A DNA stretch of 64,000 nucleotides from Candidatus Melainabacteria bacterium (GCA_017307165.1 JAFKGK010000004.1:248001-312000); one strand, 5' to 3'. Counted from the first letter of the stretch, positions 9,774 through 19,144 are shown. Notes: generated from the sequence alone by a model not told the origin. Program-made: numbers and translations.

Positions 9774-11286
9774 AATCATAAAAACCCTGGATCTAATCAT
9801 CGTGTCTCTCAATCGCCTGACTCGTACAGCTCTAAGCATCGCCACCGTATGCGCCACCACAGCCGTGATCGCTGCCTTTAAGCTCGACACGATACTGGCC
9901 AATGCCTCGATGCTCTACCTCCTCAATGTCTTTATCGTCGGTATTTTAGCCGGGCGCACTGCCGCGATCATCTCGTCCATCTTGTCTTTTGGGCTCTTTG
10001 ATTTTTTCTTTACCCAACCTCTCTACACCTTGCAAGTGGGCAGCCCGGACGAGTGGATTACCCTTCTGGTATTTCTCTTTGTCTCAACCGTCACCGGACA
10101 ATTGTCCGCCAAGCTAAAAGAAAGCCTGAGCCTCGCGCAAAAAAAAGAAGATGAGGCAGCGGACCTTGCCAGAGCTAGTTGGATCGTTTCGTCACAACTG
10201 ACTTTTGACCAGGCACTGGAATCGGTGCTCATGCAATTGATCAAATTGCAGTCGGTCAAATGCGCTGCAGTTGTGACTATCGATCACGAGGCAAAGGGAG
10301 AAACAAGGGAGACGGTCAGAGTGGCCCGGGGCAAGGACGGCAACTCTCTGGATCAGATCCAGAGCACAGCCATCTTGCAAAAGATCCGCGAACAAAAATT
10401 GCAAGAACCGGACATATGCAGCAAGATCGGCATATCACCGGTCCGATCCGGAGCGATATATCTGCAACTGGATGACAATCTGGGTCTATTGGACAGCGAA
10501 AAAAGGCTGTTGGAGGCACTGGTCAATCACGCCGGCGTCGTCTTGCAAAAAGAAGAGCTCTCGCTCGAACAAAATCGCACTCAAGCCCTGGCCGATGCAG
10601 ATCGACTCAAGACGGCATTGTTGGCCATGGTTTCGCATGATTTTAAAAGCCCTCTTACTGGTATCAAAGCCTCCGTCACAGCCTTGTTGCATGCACCAGC
10701 CTTGGAGGGCAAAGGCTCTTTCGATGCAGAGACCCGCTCCTTACTCGAAGGCATAGAGATCGAGACAGACAGACTGGATCGCATGGTCGGCAATATCCTC
10801 AACCTCTCGCGTCTCGAGGCTGATGCCTGGCATCCCCTGATAGAGACATGTTCTATCGACGAGATAGTGGGATCGGCGCTGCAAAATTTTTCGAGCGAAG
10901 ACAATGCCCGTATTAGAGTGGGCAAGCATGACTTCGTCGAACTAGAATGCGATCCGGTCCAGATCGAACAAGTGGTCAAAAATCTAGTCGAAAATGCCCT
11001 CAAGTATTCGACCAGCGAGCAGATGGTTGAGATCCAACTAGAACGCGACGCCGTCTGGACTCGAATTATCGTTGAGGATAGAGGCATTGGCATCCAGGCA
11101 GAACAGAAAGAGTTGATATTTGAGAGATTTTTTCGCGCGACGGCTCAGCAAGAAAGCGCGATCGCTGGTGCGGGATTGGGTCTGGCCATATGCAAGGCTC
11201 TTGTCCTGGCACACCATGGTAATATCTGGGCTGCGCCGCGAGAAGGCGGCGGCAGTGTGTTTACAGTCGAGTTGCCAAATAGATGA
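9763..11286 (+). CDS. KdpD-like sensor histidine kinase lacking the KdpD N-terminal domains
   Basis: 507 residues. Residues about 20-115 form a compact four-helix DUF4118-type membrane domain. A GAF-like linker domain follows (about 135-265), then the dimerisation/phosphoacceptor helix with His292 in MVSHDFKSPLTG. The ATPase domain has an N box (VKNLVENALKYS), a G1 box (DRGIGI) and a G2 box (GAGLGLAICKAL). Classical KdpD has an additional cytosolic KdpD domain and a universal-stress-like domain before the membrane part; both are absent. It overlaps the permease stop by 11 bases and the regulator start by ATGA, so permease, kinase and regulator form one translationally coupled unit. Confidence 0.88.
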   Translation: MWVKIIKTLDLIIVSLNRLTRTALSIATVCATTAVIAAFKLDTILANASMLYLLNVFIVGILAGRTAAIISSILSFGLFDFFFTQPLYTLQVGSPDEWITLLVFLFVSTVTGQLSAKLKESLSLAQKKEDEAADLARASWIVSSQLTFDQALESVLMQLIKLQSVKCAAVVTIDHEAKGETRETVRVARGKDGNSLDQIQSTAILQKIREQKLQEPDICSKIGISPVRSGAIYLQLDDNLGLLDSEKRLLEALVNHAGVVLQKEELSLEQNRTQALADADRLKTALLAMVSHDFKSPLTGIKASVTALLHAPALEGKGSFDAETRSLLEGIEIETDRLDRMVGNILNLSRLEADAWHPLIETCSIDEIVGSALQNFSSEDNARIRVGKHDFVELECDPVQIEQVVKNLVENALKYSTSEQMVEIQLERDAVWTRIIVEDRGIGIQAEQKELIFERFFRATAQQESAIAGAGLGLAICKALVLAHHGNIWAAPREGGGSVFTVELPNR

Positions 11287-11978
11287 AAATCCTCGTAATC
11301 GATGACGAACCACAGATCAGGCGGGCCCTCAAGCTCGGCCTGGAAAAAGACGGCTTCGAAGTGACCCAGGCCGCCTCAGGCGAAGAAGCCCTCGACCTCT
11401 TATCTACCCGGGCCTTTGACCTCATCGTGCTCGATCTTGCTCTACCGGGATTGGATGGTTTTGAGATCTGCAAGCAGATCAGGACCTGGAGCCAAACGCC
11501 GATCCTCGTTTTATCGGTAAGAGACCGCGAAGAAGATAAGATCAAAGCACTCGACTGCGGTGCTGATGATTACATCACCAAACCCTTTGGCATCGGCGAG
11601 TTGTCGGCACGCGTCAGAGCCATCCTGCGCAGAGCAAGACAAGAAGAAGCAGCTCATGGAGCGGCCATGATCGAAGAAGGCTCGCTAAAAATAGATCAGG
11701 ACAAGCGCATAGTCACAGTCAAGGATCAAGTCGTGCATTTGACTCCCAAAGAATACGACCTGCTCGTTCTGATGATCAACAATCGCAATCGCGTCCTCAC
11801 TCACAGACAATTGCTGAGCAAGATCTGGGGCCCTGAGTATGGGGACGACAATCATACCTTGCGAGTCCACATCGCCAATCTACGCACCAAGATCGAGCTG
11901 GATCCTACCCGTCCGGAGTACATACAGACCGAGACCAGAGTGGGATATCGCTTTGTGAGCAGATCTAATCTTTATTGA
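11283..11978 (+). CDS. KdpE-like response regulator (OmpR/PhoB family)
   Basis: 231 residues. The receiver domain has acidic Asp7/Asp8, phosphoacceptor Asp51 in VLDLALPGLDG and the conserved Lys100 in DYITKPFG. The C-terminal winged-helix DNA-binding domain includes VHLTPKEYDLLVLM and the typical end ETRVGYRFV. It overlaps the kinase stop by 4 bases (ATGA), so the two are a cognate pair. KdpFABC is not in the window, so the likely local targets are the upstream permease and perhaps the antiporter; this is inference. Confidence 0.9.
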   Translation: MKILVIDDEPQIRRALKLGLEKDGFEVTQAASGEEALDLLSTRAFDLIVLDLALPGLDGFEICKQIRTWSQTPILVLSVRDREEDKIKALDCGADDYITKPFGIGELSARVRAILRRARQEEAAHGAAMIEEGSLKIDQDKRIVTVKDQVVHLTPKEYDLLVLMINNRNRVLTHRQLLSKIWGPEYGDDNHTLRVHIANLRTKIELDPTRPEYIQTETRVGYRFVSRSNLY

Positions 11979-12068
11979 CAAAATGCTGGGCCGGTTTTGA
12001 CAGTTTCTTGATCGTCGCGTGGATATAGTAAATCCTAATTTCCGCCACATCAAACGGTAGTCAAACAT

Positions 12069-13109
12069 ATGTCCAAGTCAACCCGTCTGCTGGCCCTGCC
12101 TTTGCTTGCAAGCCTCATTGCAAACACTCAATGTACGCATATAGCCATGGCCGCAGCCAATTCTCAGGTCAATACCGTCGAGCTTCCTCAGCAGATTTTG
12201 CGTACCGGAGTCGATCTCAAGAGCGCAGGGCTCTCACCAAATACGGTGCAACTTGCCGAGAGCATACGAGTCATGCCGGTGCTAAATCGTATATATAAGC
12301 TGAGGGCACAGCTAGAGGACACCCAGATAGCTGATATTGCCGACCAAAACGACTATGCCCTGACTATAAGATCACTCGCTAGACGAGTCGAGCTCTTGGA
12401 GTCGAGACAAAAAGCACAAGCAATACTGATGGGCTGTGCAAGCGAGATCGACTTTGTCATGGCCGAGATCGATGCCGAACAAAATGTCTATGCTGAGATA
12501 CTGTCGACTTTTCAAAGTGATCGAGACAAGGCTGTTGCTCGCACCAACGCCATATCCTTTATCACCAATGGCGCACTGTGGGCAGTATCAGGCGCGCTCA
12601 ATATCCCCTCATACAAATATCCCGGCTATTCTGTACAAACAGGCATCACAGGCATCATTGCCGGACTCGTGCCCTCCGTCGCCTCGATGTATGCGCTCAA
12701 ACAATACAGCGGCAAAAAACGCACCTCCGATACTTCGCCAAATATGCTGGCCAAACTCTTTGGCTACCCAGCCACTGGTGAAGTAGATTACCCGCCCTCG
12801 GTCTGGGCCTATCTCAATAGCGTCCCCCAGGACTCGAGCCAAAACGGCAAAAAAGCCCTGGTACGCAAAGACATCCTCATAGAGCGCTGGCTCCAGGACA
12901 AAAATATCCCTACATTTACCGATATCAACGATAAGCGGACTCTAGATATCATCACTGCAACTCAGTCTTACAAAAAAGGCCTGACCATTGATTCGCTCAA
13001 TGCTCGTCTCACCATGCTAGAGCAATTGCAAGGCGAAGTGGCCAAGATGAAAAGACTATTGCTCGAACTCACCATGGTCCTTAATGAAGAGAAGGCTCCG
13101 ACTACATGA
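12069..13109 (+). CDS. Exported protein of unknown function with coiled coil and hydrophobic pair
   Basis: 346 residues with a signal peptide (about residues 1-30, core LLALPLLASLIA). Residues about 60-160 are helical and charged, probably a coiled coil. A hydrophobic stretch (about 160-205, with FITNGALWAVSGAL and GITGIIAGLVPSVASMYALK) could be a membrane hairpin. Residues about 300-346 return to coiled coil. No family recognised. Its 3' end overlaps the convergent metalloprotease gene by 8 bases. Confidence 0.7.
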   Translation: MSKSTRLLALPLLASLIANTQCTHIAMAAANSQVNTVELPQQILRTGVDLKSAGLSPNTVQLAESIRVMPVLNRIYKLRAQLEDTQIADIADQNDYALTIRSLARRVELLESRQKAQAILMGCASEIDFVMAEIDAEQNVYAEILSTFQSDRDKAVARTNAISFITNGALWAVSGALNIPSYKYPGYSVQTGITGIIAGLVPSVASMYALKQYSGKKRTSDTSPNMLAKLFGYPATGEVDYPPSVWAYLNSVPQDSSQNGKKALVRKDILIERWLQDKNIPTFTDINDKRTLDIITATQSYKKGLTIDSLNARLTMLEQLQGEVAKMKRLLLELTMVLNEEKAPTT

Positions 13110-14007
13110 CATAGCCAGGCTTGGTCTTGTACAAATAACGTATGGTGGACTTGTCGGCAGGCGACAATCTATTGACCACATTGTTTTCGTACATGAGATC
13201 GTCTCTATAGGGACTATGCGCCTTGATGCCGAGCGCATGACCAAACTCATGCGCCGCTGAGCCGATCATTTTTTCGGGCATGTAGTTGATCATCGTGGAC
13301 AACTCGATGATGACAGGCTTTTGAGCGATATTAATCCTTTGTGCCTGCTCATAAGTATAGAGCTGAGCACAAGTATTCCCGCCAACGCTATTGCCACCAG
13401 GTCCGGTGCTATCTTTAAAATTGTCGACATAAAAGACGAGCACCTGCGCCTGCCTGGGATCGTCGACAAAACCAAATGAAAAAAGCCCTTCGGACTCAAA
13501 TTGGCGCCACTGCTCGATGCCGGCGGCGACCTGGTAATTGACCTCGGGTGTCCAGTTCTTGACCGTATCGCATTCGGCAAACGGATCGCTATCGGGCGCC
13601 TGGCGGATCATCTCAAAGACCTGATCAGGTCTTACTTTTTGTAGTTCGGCAAAGGGTAATTCGGGTAGCTTGAGACCTGGCGAAATCCAGATCTTGATCG
13701 GCATTTTTTTTTGCTCCCAACGTACCAGACCATTATTGAGGCTTGGTTCGCCAGGATTGTACATCTGGCTGGCATTGGCCTTGGTGCGATCGTAGCCGGA
13801 ATTGAGATGCATCCCGGTCACAGGCTGAAGCCCGTTACCGCCAGGCATCGTCGATGCTCCATTGCCACCGTCGCTAAAGCTCTGAAATCTAGCAGGCTGC
13901 AAGCGCCTTGTCTGGGCATCGACCGGCCGGCAAGAAGCCGATGGCACTATGAGAGCCAGAGTGACTGATAAGTAAAAAAATGAATGCGCTTTGATAATCT
14001 TTGGCAT
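13102..14007 (-). CDS. Exported matrixin-like zinc metalloprotease
   Basis: 301 residues from the ATG at 14007, which gives a proper signal peptide (core FFYLSVTLALIVPSASC). In-frame starts at 14034 and 14091 are less likely because they run into the divergent nagB-like gene or add a poor leader. The C-terminal part has the matrixin zinc site HEFGHALGIKAH, with three His ligands and the catalytic Glu, and a downstream Met-turn candidate in DDLMYENN. It would cleave protein outside the cytoplasm. A Cys at residue 26 could be a lipidation site, though the lipobox (SAS-C) is not canonical. Targets cannot be inferred. Confidence 0.8.
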   Translation of the reverse strand: MPKIIKAHSFFYLSVTLALIVPSASCRPVDAQTRRLQPARFQSFSDGGNGASTMPGGNGLQPVTGMHLNSGYDRTKANASQMYNPGEPSLNNGLVRWEQKKMPIKIWISPGLKLPELPFAELQKVRPDQVFEMIRQAPDSDPFAECDTVKNWTPEVNYQVAAGIEQWRQFESEGLFSFGFVDDPRQAQVLVFYVDNFKDSTGPGGNSVGGNTCAQLYTYEQAQRINIAQKPVIIELSTMINYMPEKMIGSAAHEFGHALGIKAHSPYRDDLMYENNVVNRLSPADKSTIRYLYKTKPGYVM

Positions 14008-14032
14008 GGGCAAGACTGCGTAATAAGAAAAC

Positions 14033-14055
14033 ATTATATAGCCAGACTCTATAAT
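14033..14055. promoter_or_regulatory. Back-to-back -10 elements in the divergent metalloprotease/deaminase region
   Basis: TATAAT at 14050-14055 on the plus strand would start a message about 18 bases before the deaminase ATG. TATAAT at 14038-14033 on the minus strand would start a message about 20 bases before the metalloprotease ATG at 14007. Neither has a good -35 hexamer. Confidence 0.35.
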
Positions 14056-14079
14056 AAAAAGGACCGTTAGCAGGCGACC

Positions 14080-14778
14080 ATGCCCTCTCAAACTGATCTA
14101 CCTCAATCACACGATTTTCAATACATCAGCGATCTAGCCGCAAGCATGATCGTCGATTTGGTGACCAGCAAGCCTGACGCCTGCATCGCCTTGCCGACAG
14201 GCCACACGCCGATCGCCATGTATGCATCTCTGGTGCGCCTGAGTCGAGAGCGGCAAACTGACTGGTCATCAGTCCTTTGCTTTGCCCTGGACGATTATCT
14301 CGACGCTCCAGCATCAGCTACATTTGAGGCATTTCTTGCTCAGCATATCCTCGATCCGCTCCAGATACCCGACGCCAATCGCTTCAGCCCAGTGCGCATC
14401 GACGGCTACGACAGCCTGATCGAGGCCTCCGGCGGGTTGGACCTGACGATTTTGGGCATCGGCCTCAATGGGCATATCGCCTTTAACGAGCCTGGCACGC
14501 CAGCTGCCAGCTATACGCACTGCGTCTGGCTCACCGAGTCGACTCGTCTTGCCAATCGAGATGCTTTTGCCACCTTAGATGAGGTGCCGCATACGGGCAT
14601 TACGATGGGTATCGCTACTATACAGGCCAGCCGCAAGATCCTGCTCTTGGCCCAGGGTGAAAAAAAGAAGGCGATAGTCGAGCAGGCATTTAAAGGACCG
14701 ATTACAGCGCAGGTGCCTGCGTCACTCTTGCAAAACCACTCTGATTTGCACCTGATGTGCGATTTTTGGGTAAGATAA
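14080..14778 (+). CDS. nagB: Glucosamine-6-phosphate deaminase / 6-phosphogluconolactonase family enzyme
   Basis: 232 residues, close to NagB length. Family motifs are visible: the catalytic Asp pair in FALDDYLD, ILGIGLNGHIAFNEPG with the active-site His, and a C-terminal region TMGIATIQASRKILLLAQGEKK. NagB converts glucosamine-6-phosphate to fructose-6-phosphate and ammonia in amino-sugar recycling. The GLNGHIAFNEPG motif favours the deaminase over phosphogluconolactonase. It is followed at 6 bases by the exported cyclophilin gene. Confidence 0.85.
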   Translation: MPSQTDLPQSHDFQYISDLAASMIVDLVTSKPDACIALPTGHTPIAMYASLVRLSRERQTDWSSVLCFALDDYLDAPASATFEAFLAQHILDPLQIPDANRFSPVRIDGYDSLIEASGGLDLTILGIGLNGHIAFNEPGTPAASYTHCVWLTESTRLANRDAFATLDEVPHTGITMGIATIQASRKILLLAQGEKKKAIVEQAFKGPITAQVPASLLQNHSDLHLMCDFWVR

Positions 14779-14783
14779 AAAAA

Positions 14784-15674
14784 ATGATCAATATCGACAA
14801 ATCCAGGACATTCAGATCGCTTGCCATTGCTTTCTCCTTAAGCGCAGCAAGTGTTGCGCCTTGCATAGGCGAACCGCTCAATCCAGCTATGGTGCCGCCT
14901 GATGTCACGCTTGCGCCCCCTAGTGCTTATCAGCCCAGCACGCCCGTTCAGCCAGCTAGCAATAGCACTCAGCCTGCACCAGGCCAGATGCAGAACGCAG
15001 GGCAAAACTTTACTCCGGGCCAGCCCAACCCCTTTGCCATGAAGCCCGTCGACAGGATGCGCCTCCAGCCCGGCGCCAGCGTGCCCGGAAGGGGATCGAC
15101 GCCTGAGCAGTTGCAGCAATTTCAGCAAGCCAATCCATATGCAGGAGCAGCAGGGCAACAGACTAATCAGCAACCCAATCAGCAGCAGCTAGCGCCTACT
15201 CAGCAAGCGACCGGCAATGATCCGGTCATGACCATCCAGACCAACAAAGGCACCATAGTCGTGCGCCTCTTTAAGCAATACGCACCGATCACGGTCAAGG
15301 CACTCACCGAGATGGTCAACGAAGGTTTTTACAACGGTCTCACCTGGCACAGAGTAGAGCCTGGTTTTGTCATCCAGGGCGGCTGCCCGCGCGGCGACGG
15401 CACTGGCGATTACATACCTAAAGGCTCCAACCAACCCAGGTATCTGCCCCTCGAAGTCTCGAGCATGGTCGGCCACAATGCACCAGGAGTAGTGGCAATG
15501 GCCCGCAAGCCCAACGATCGCAACTCATCAAGCTGCCAGTTTTATATTACTCTCTCAGCCAAAAAGCAACTCGACGGACAATATACCGTGGTCGGAGGCG
15601 TGATCCAGGGCATGGACACCGTCTACCGCATCCAGCGTGGCGACAAGATCGTGGCCATCACGATGCAGCAATAA
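14784..15674 (+). CDS. Exported cyclophilin-type peptidyl-prolyl isomerase
   Basis: 296 residues from the ATG at 14784; an in-frame start at 14757 would overlap the previous gene and spoil the signal peptide. Residues about 1-32 are a signal peptide. Residues about 35-145 are a Pro/Gln/Asn-rich disordered linker. The cyclophilin domain (about 150-296) keeps the catalytic Arg in WHRVEPGFVIQGG and SSCQFYITLS. It would catalyse proline isomerisation during folding in the periplasm or outside. The CypA His126 position appears to be Tyr (LDGQYTVVGG), a common variation in bacterial members. Confidence 0.88.
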   Translation: MINIDKSRTFRSLAIAFSLSAASVAPCIGEPLNPAMVPPDVTLAPPSAYQPSTPVQPASNSTQPAPGQMQNAGQNFTPGQPNPFAMKPVDRMRLQPGASVPGRGSTPEQLQQFQQANPYAGAAGQQTNQQPNQQQLAPTQQATGNDPVMTIQTNKGTIVVRLFKQYAPITVKALTEMVNEGFYNGLTWHRVEPGFVIQGGCPRGDGTGDYIPKGSNQPRYLPLEVSSMVGHNAPGVVAMARKPNDRNSSSCQFYITLSAKKQLDGQYTVVGGVIQGMDTVYRIQRGDKIVAITMQQ

Positions 15675-15703
15675 AAGGGCTAGATACTGGGCTAAATACT
15701 AGA

Positions 15704-16744
15704 CTAGATACTATTTGGATCCAGATAAGGCGGCAGATTTTGGATCTTGGTCGGTGTCTTGCGCAGTGGAGCAGTCGATCGGGGCAAAGGCATCTCATCC
15801 TGATCAAGCAAGTCTCTGCCAATATCGTCAGGCACATTGCGCAGCATCTGCTCCATTTGTCTGTTCATATGGTCAAACACCTTGCTGAACGCACCACCGC
15901 CGATACCACCAAAAGCACCGAGACCCGAGTCAAAATCATCAAGCCTCGGAATAAGGGACATGTCGGGACCTGGCAAATTGGGCACAGTGCCATCACTGCG
16001 ATACTGATAGACAAAGCCGCTCGACCCATCCGGATTGGTAAATCGCCTAAATGTCGCTCCTGGAGGCAAGCTCTTGTTGAGCCTGTCGGCATTAGGGTAG
16101 GTCCGCATGGCATGCGGTACGCTCCAGATGCGAGAGTTTGGAGCGTTGTTGCGTATGACTCCGCCTGGGCCAGCAGGCGGTAGGGAGGCTATGACTGGAG
16201 CATCCAATCCGGTAGTCTTTTTGAGCCTATCGATCCTATCTATATAAGACATCGCCTCGGCGGGCACGCCAAAGACTTGCTTTTCGAGACGGTCGAGTCT
16301 TTGATCTATGCTCTCTCCGACAAAGGTCTTTTTGAGGACCTTTGTCTCCAATTTGCCGAGGATCGGATAATTTGTCTTGGCACCAGGGCTAGCAGGACTT
16401 GCAGAGCTATCTTTTTCTTTTGCGATATTTTTGGCTGACTCGCGATCTTTAAGCGCTATCGACTCTTTCAATTTTTTGAGGCGTGTATCCTCAGTGCCTT
16501 CTTGCACAACTCCGAGAGTCATCAGTTCAAGACGCTCCAGGCGCTTGGCTACTGAGTCATTTGCATAAGGGTGAAAAAAGAAACGATGCTCGAGTGTTGC
16601 CAGGTCTTTTGTGAGAGGGTCTTGTACGACTTGCCCAAAAGCAGTGGGCAGACAGGTGGCGGCGCTGCAAGCGACAAGGGCACCAATGCCCAAGAGCAAA
16701 AATCTCGATTTGTTTTTATTCAATTCAACAAGTTTGCTTTTCAT
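15704..16744 (-). CDS. Exported protein with repeated RLxRLE motif
   Basis: 346 residues with a signal peptide (about 1-37). Two copies of a motif occur at residues about 47-79 and 129-159: LExxxF or LExxVL, a short spacer, then SVAKRLERLELMTLG or SIDQRLDRLEKQVFG. A half copy, YIDRIDRLKKTTG, follows near residue 167. The rest is Pro/Asn/Gly-rich. I recall similar motifs in secreted proteins of cyanobacterial and Melainabacteria genomes but cannot name a characterised family. The helical repeats suggest a protein- or surface-binding role. Convergent with the cyclophilin gene, 29 bases apart. Confidence 0.7.
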   Translation of the reverse strand: MKSKLVELNKNKSRFLLLGIGALVACSAATCLPTAFGQVVQDPLTKDLATLEHRFFFHPYANDSVAKRLERLELMTLGVVQEGTEDTRLKKLKESIALKDRESAKNIAKEKDSSASPASPGAKTNYPILGKLETKVLKKTFVGESIDQRLDRLEKQVFGVPAEAMSYIDRIDRLKKTTGLDAPVIASLPPAGPGGVIRNNAPNSRIWSVPHAMRTYPNADRLNKSLPPGATFRRFTNPDGSSGFVYQYRSDGTVPNLPGPDMSLIPRLDDFDSGLGAFGGIGGGAFSKVFDHMNRQMEQMLRNVPDDIGRDLLDQDEMPLPRSTAPLRKTPTKIQNLPPYLDPNSI

Positions 16745-16831
16745 CTAGGCTCTTGCCTCAAATATCTATGTCCTATTTCAGTATATAAAAAACAGACGGA
16801 CGCTTGCTTTCGACTTAATGTTCCGTTAGCA

Positions 16832-16864
16832 AAACAGGCCCCGTCTGATAGACAGGGCCTGTTT
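16832..16864 (-). terminator. Intrinsic terminator of dnaK
   Basis: A 10-bp stem (16832-16841 with 16855-16864), extended inwards by four more pairs (GTCT/AGAC), lies 34 bases after the dnaK stop and is followed on the minus strand by TTTT. Confidence 0.75.
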
Positions 16865-16897
16865 GATCGGTCTTGATGCCGGACTAGACTAAGCTCT

Positions 16898-18832
16898 TTA
16901 GTCTTCGGAAGCTCTAAACTCGGCGTCCACCACGTCATCGCCACCTTGAGAGCTATAACCTCCCTCATCGTAGCCCTGGCCGTTGCCATTGCCGTCGTAG
17001 TTGTAGTCGCCCTGATCCTGACCGCCGCCGGCTTGATAAGCAGCCTGTTGCAGGAGGACCAATGCACCTCTGAGCTCGTTCATGATGCTCTTGATGGTTT
17101 CGAGGTCTTCGTTCTCATCTTTGAGCTTGGTGCGCAGATCGGTGACGAGCATTTCGCAGCGAGATTTTTCGCCGGCCGTGACTCTGTCTCCAAGTTCCTT
17201 GATCTGACGTTCGACGGCGTAGCAGATAGAGTCTGCTTCGTTGCGTACATCGGCGTCTTCTTTGCGTCTGCGGTCGTCCGAGGCAAAGGACTCGGCTTCG
17301 CGGATGGCGCGCTCGATATCGTCCTTGGACATATTGGTCGAGGCGGTGATGGTGATGCGCTGCTCCTTGCCGGTCGATTGATCGCGAGCAGTGATATTCA
17401 TGATACCGTTGGCGTCGATATCAAAGATCACCTCTACCTTGGGTACGCCACGGGGCGCGGCAGGGATGCCGTCCAGGCGAAAATTGCCGAGGAGCTTGTT
17501 GTCTCTTGCCATCGGTCTTTCGCCCTGAAACACATAGATGTCCACTGCGGTCTGGTTGTCATCGGCAGTCGAAAAAGTCTCTGTCTTGCGGGTCGGGATA
17601 GTGGTGTTGCGATCGACCAGCTTGGTCATCACGCCGCCTTGAGTCTCGATACCGAGCGAGAGAGGCGTGACGTCCAAAAGGACAACGTTTTTGACTTCGC
17701 CACCAAGTACGCCGGCCTGGATAGCAGCGCCGACGGCGACTACTTCGTCAGGGTTGACGCTCTGGTTGGGCTCTTTGCCGCCAGTGACTTGCTTGACGAG
17801 CTCTTGGACGGCCGGTATACGAGTGGAGCCGCCTACCAGAACGACCTCGCTGAGACCAGAATAGGTCAGCTTGGCGTCTTTGAGAGCTTGCTCCATAGGT
17901 TGACGGCAACGCTCGACCAGGTGTCTGGTCAATTCGTTAAAGTGAGCGCGAGACAATTTCATTTCTAGGTGCTTGGGCCCAGAAGCATCTGCAGTGATGA
18001 AAGGCAAAGAGATATTGGTCTCAGTGACGGAGGACAATTCGATCTTTGCTTTTTCGGAAGCTTCTGTCAGTCTTTGCAGAGCTTGACGGTCCTTGCGCAG
18101 GTCGATGCCTTCGAGATTGAGAAACTCGTCGGCGACCCAGGTCACGATGCAGTGGTCAAAGTCGTCGCCACCGAGGTGAGTATCGCCCGAAGTCGATTTG
18201 ACTTCGAATACGCCATCGCCTACTTCTAGGATCGATACGTCAAATGTGCCACCGCCAAGGTCAAATACGAGGATGATCTCGTTTTCGGTCTTGCCCAGGC
18301 CGTAGGCCAGAGCTGCTGCTGTCGGCTCGTTGATGATGCGCAGTACTTCGAGACCGGCAATGGTGCCGGCATTTTTGGTGGACTGACGCTGCGAGTCATT
18401 AAAATAGGCCGGTACAGTGATGACGGCAGAGGTAACTTTTTCGCCAAGATACTTTTCGGCATCTTCTTTGAGCTTGCGCAAGATCATGGCCGAAATTTCT
18501 TCAGGAGAGTATTCCTTACCCTGGATGGCCACTTTGCAGCCGCCATCGGAGCCTTCTTTTACTTTATAAGAGACGATCTTTTTTTCGGAATCGACTTCGC
18601 TAAAGCGACGGCCGACAAAACGCTTGATCGAATAGACCGTGTTCTCGGGGTTAAGTACGGCTTGACGTCTGGCCAGTTGACCGACGAGACGCTCACCAGA
18701 TTTGGTGAATGCCACCACGGAAGGCGTGGTGCGGCCTCCTTCGGCGTTGGACACGACGGTGGGCTGGCCACCCTCCATAACGGCAACTACAGAGTTGGTG
18801 GTACCCAAATCTATGCCTACTGACTTACCCAT
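16898..18832 (-). CDS. dnaK: Molecular chaperone DnaK (Hsp70)
   Basis: 644 residues, normal length. The ATPase domain starts [11 protein letters not shown] and has [12 protein letters not shown] and [11 protein letters not shown]. The substrate-binding domain and helical lid follow, ending in a Gly/Asn/Tyr/Asp-rich tail (residues about 600-635) and EFRASED instead of the common EEVKK-type end. It folds and protects proteins with DnaJ and GrpE, neither of which is adjacent. Ribosome site AAGGGAG about 11 bases before the ATG. A -10 inside a palindrome lies upstream. No CIRCE operator is visible. Confidence 0.97.
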   Translation of the reverse strand: MGKSVGIDLGTTNSVVAVMEGGQPTVVSNAEGGRTTPSVVAFTKSGERLVGQLARRQAVLNPENTVYSIKRFVGRRFSEVDSEKKIVSYKVKEGSDGGCKVAIQGKEYSPEEISAMILRKLKEDAEKYLGEKVTSAVITVPAYFNDSQRQSTKNAGTIAGLEVLRIINEPTAAALAYGLGKTENEIILVFDLGGGTFDVSILEVGDGVFEVKSTSGDTHLGGDDFDHCIVTWVADEFLNLEGIDLRKDRQALQRLTEASEKAKIELSSVTETNISLPFITADASGPKHLEMKLSRAHFNELTRHLVERCRQPMEQALKDAKLTYSGLSEVVLVGGSTRIPAVQELVKQVTGGKEPNQSVNPDEVVAVGAAIQAGVLGGEVKNVVLLDVTPLSLGIETQGGVMTKLVDRNTTIPTRKTETFSTADDNQTAVDIYVFQGERPMARDNKLLGNFRLDGIPAAPRGVPKVEVIFDIDANGIMNITARDQSTGKEQRITITASTNMSKDDIERAIREAESFASDDRRRKEDADVRNEADSICYAVERQIKELGDRVTAGEKSRCEMLVTDLRTKLKDENEDLETIKSIMNELRGALVLLQQAAYQAGGGQDQGDYNYDGNGNGQGYDEGGYSSQGGDDVVDAEFRASED

Positions 18833-18879
18833 ATACTTTGAAACTCCCTTTCAGAACAATGAAAGCTAAGGCTGGAGAC

Positions 18880-18899
18880 CCCAAGAAATTATACTTGGG
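18880..18899 (-). promoter_or_regulatory. dnaK -10 element inside a palindrome
   Basis: CCCAAG at 18880-18885 and CTTGGG at 18894-18899 form a perfect 6-base inverted repeat with an 8-base spacer. The spacer contains TATAAT on the minus strand (18893-18888), about 55 bases before the dnaK start. A regulator binding the palindrome would cover the -10. The operator role is inference. Confidence 0.45.
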
Positions 18900-19117
18900 A
18901 TGAATACAAATATTGAGACAGGTTGTCGGTCTTGATAACTATAAAAGCTCTTCGCTTTGATGGCAAAATCAAGCAAACCCTCTCACACTGCTGATCTCGG
19001 ACACTAGTAAAATCGGTCGGCGTATCGAGCACAAATCTCAACCGCTAACCTATATCTACCCTATCTACCCAGGTTTATTTTTCTTAGGCGCAAATGCTAA
19101 AGAAACTAAACAGTTAG

Positions 19118-19144
19118 CTCCTTGCCGCCTCACTTAGCAAGGAG
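19118..19144 (-). terminator. Hairpin at the end of the MBL-fold hydrolase gene
   Basis: CTCCTTGC at 19118-19125 pairs with GCAAGGAG at 19137-19144. The stem encloses the stop codon. Downstream on the minus strand is only moderately T-rich, so termination is plausible, not certain. Confidence 0.4.

Noticed and set aside
16946-17968. A 340-codon open frame on the plus strand opposite dnaK
   Set aside because: It is antisense to the conserved dnaK sequence and has no recognisable domain or ribosome site; a codon-bias shadow.
18833-18960. CIRCE/HrcA operator upstream of dnaK
   Set aside because: No TTAGCACTC-N9-GAGTGCTAA-like sequence is present; only the CCCAAG/CTTGGG palindrome is seen.
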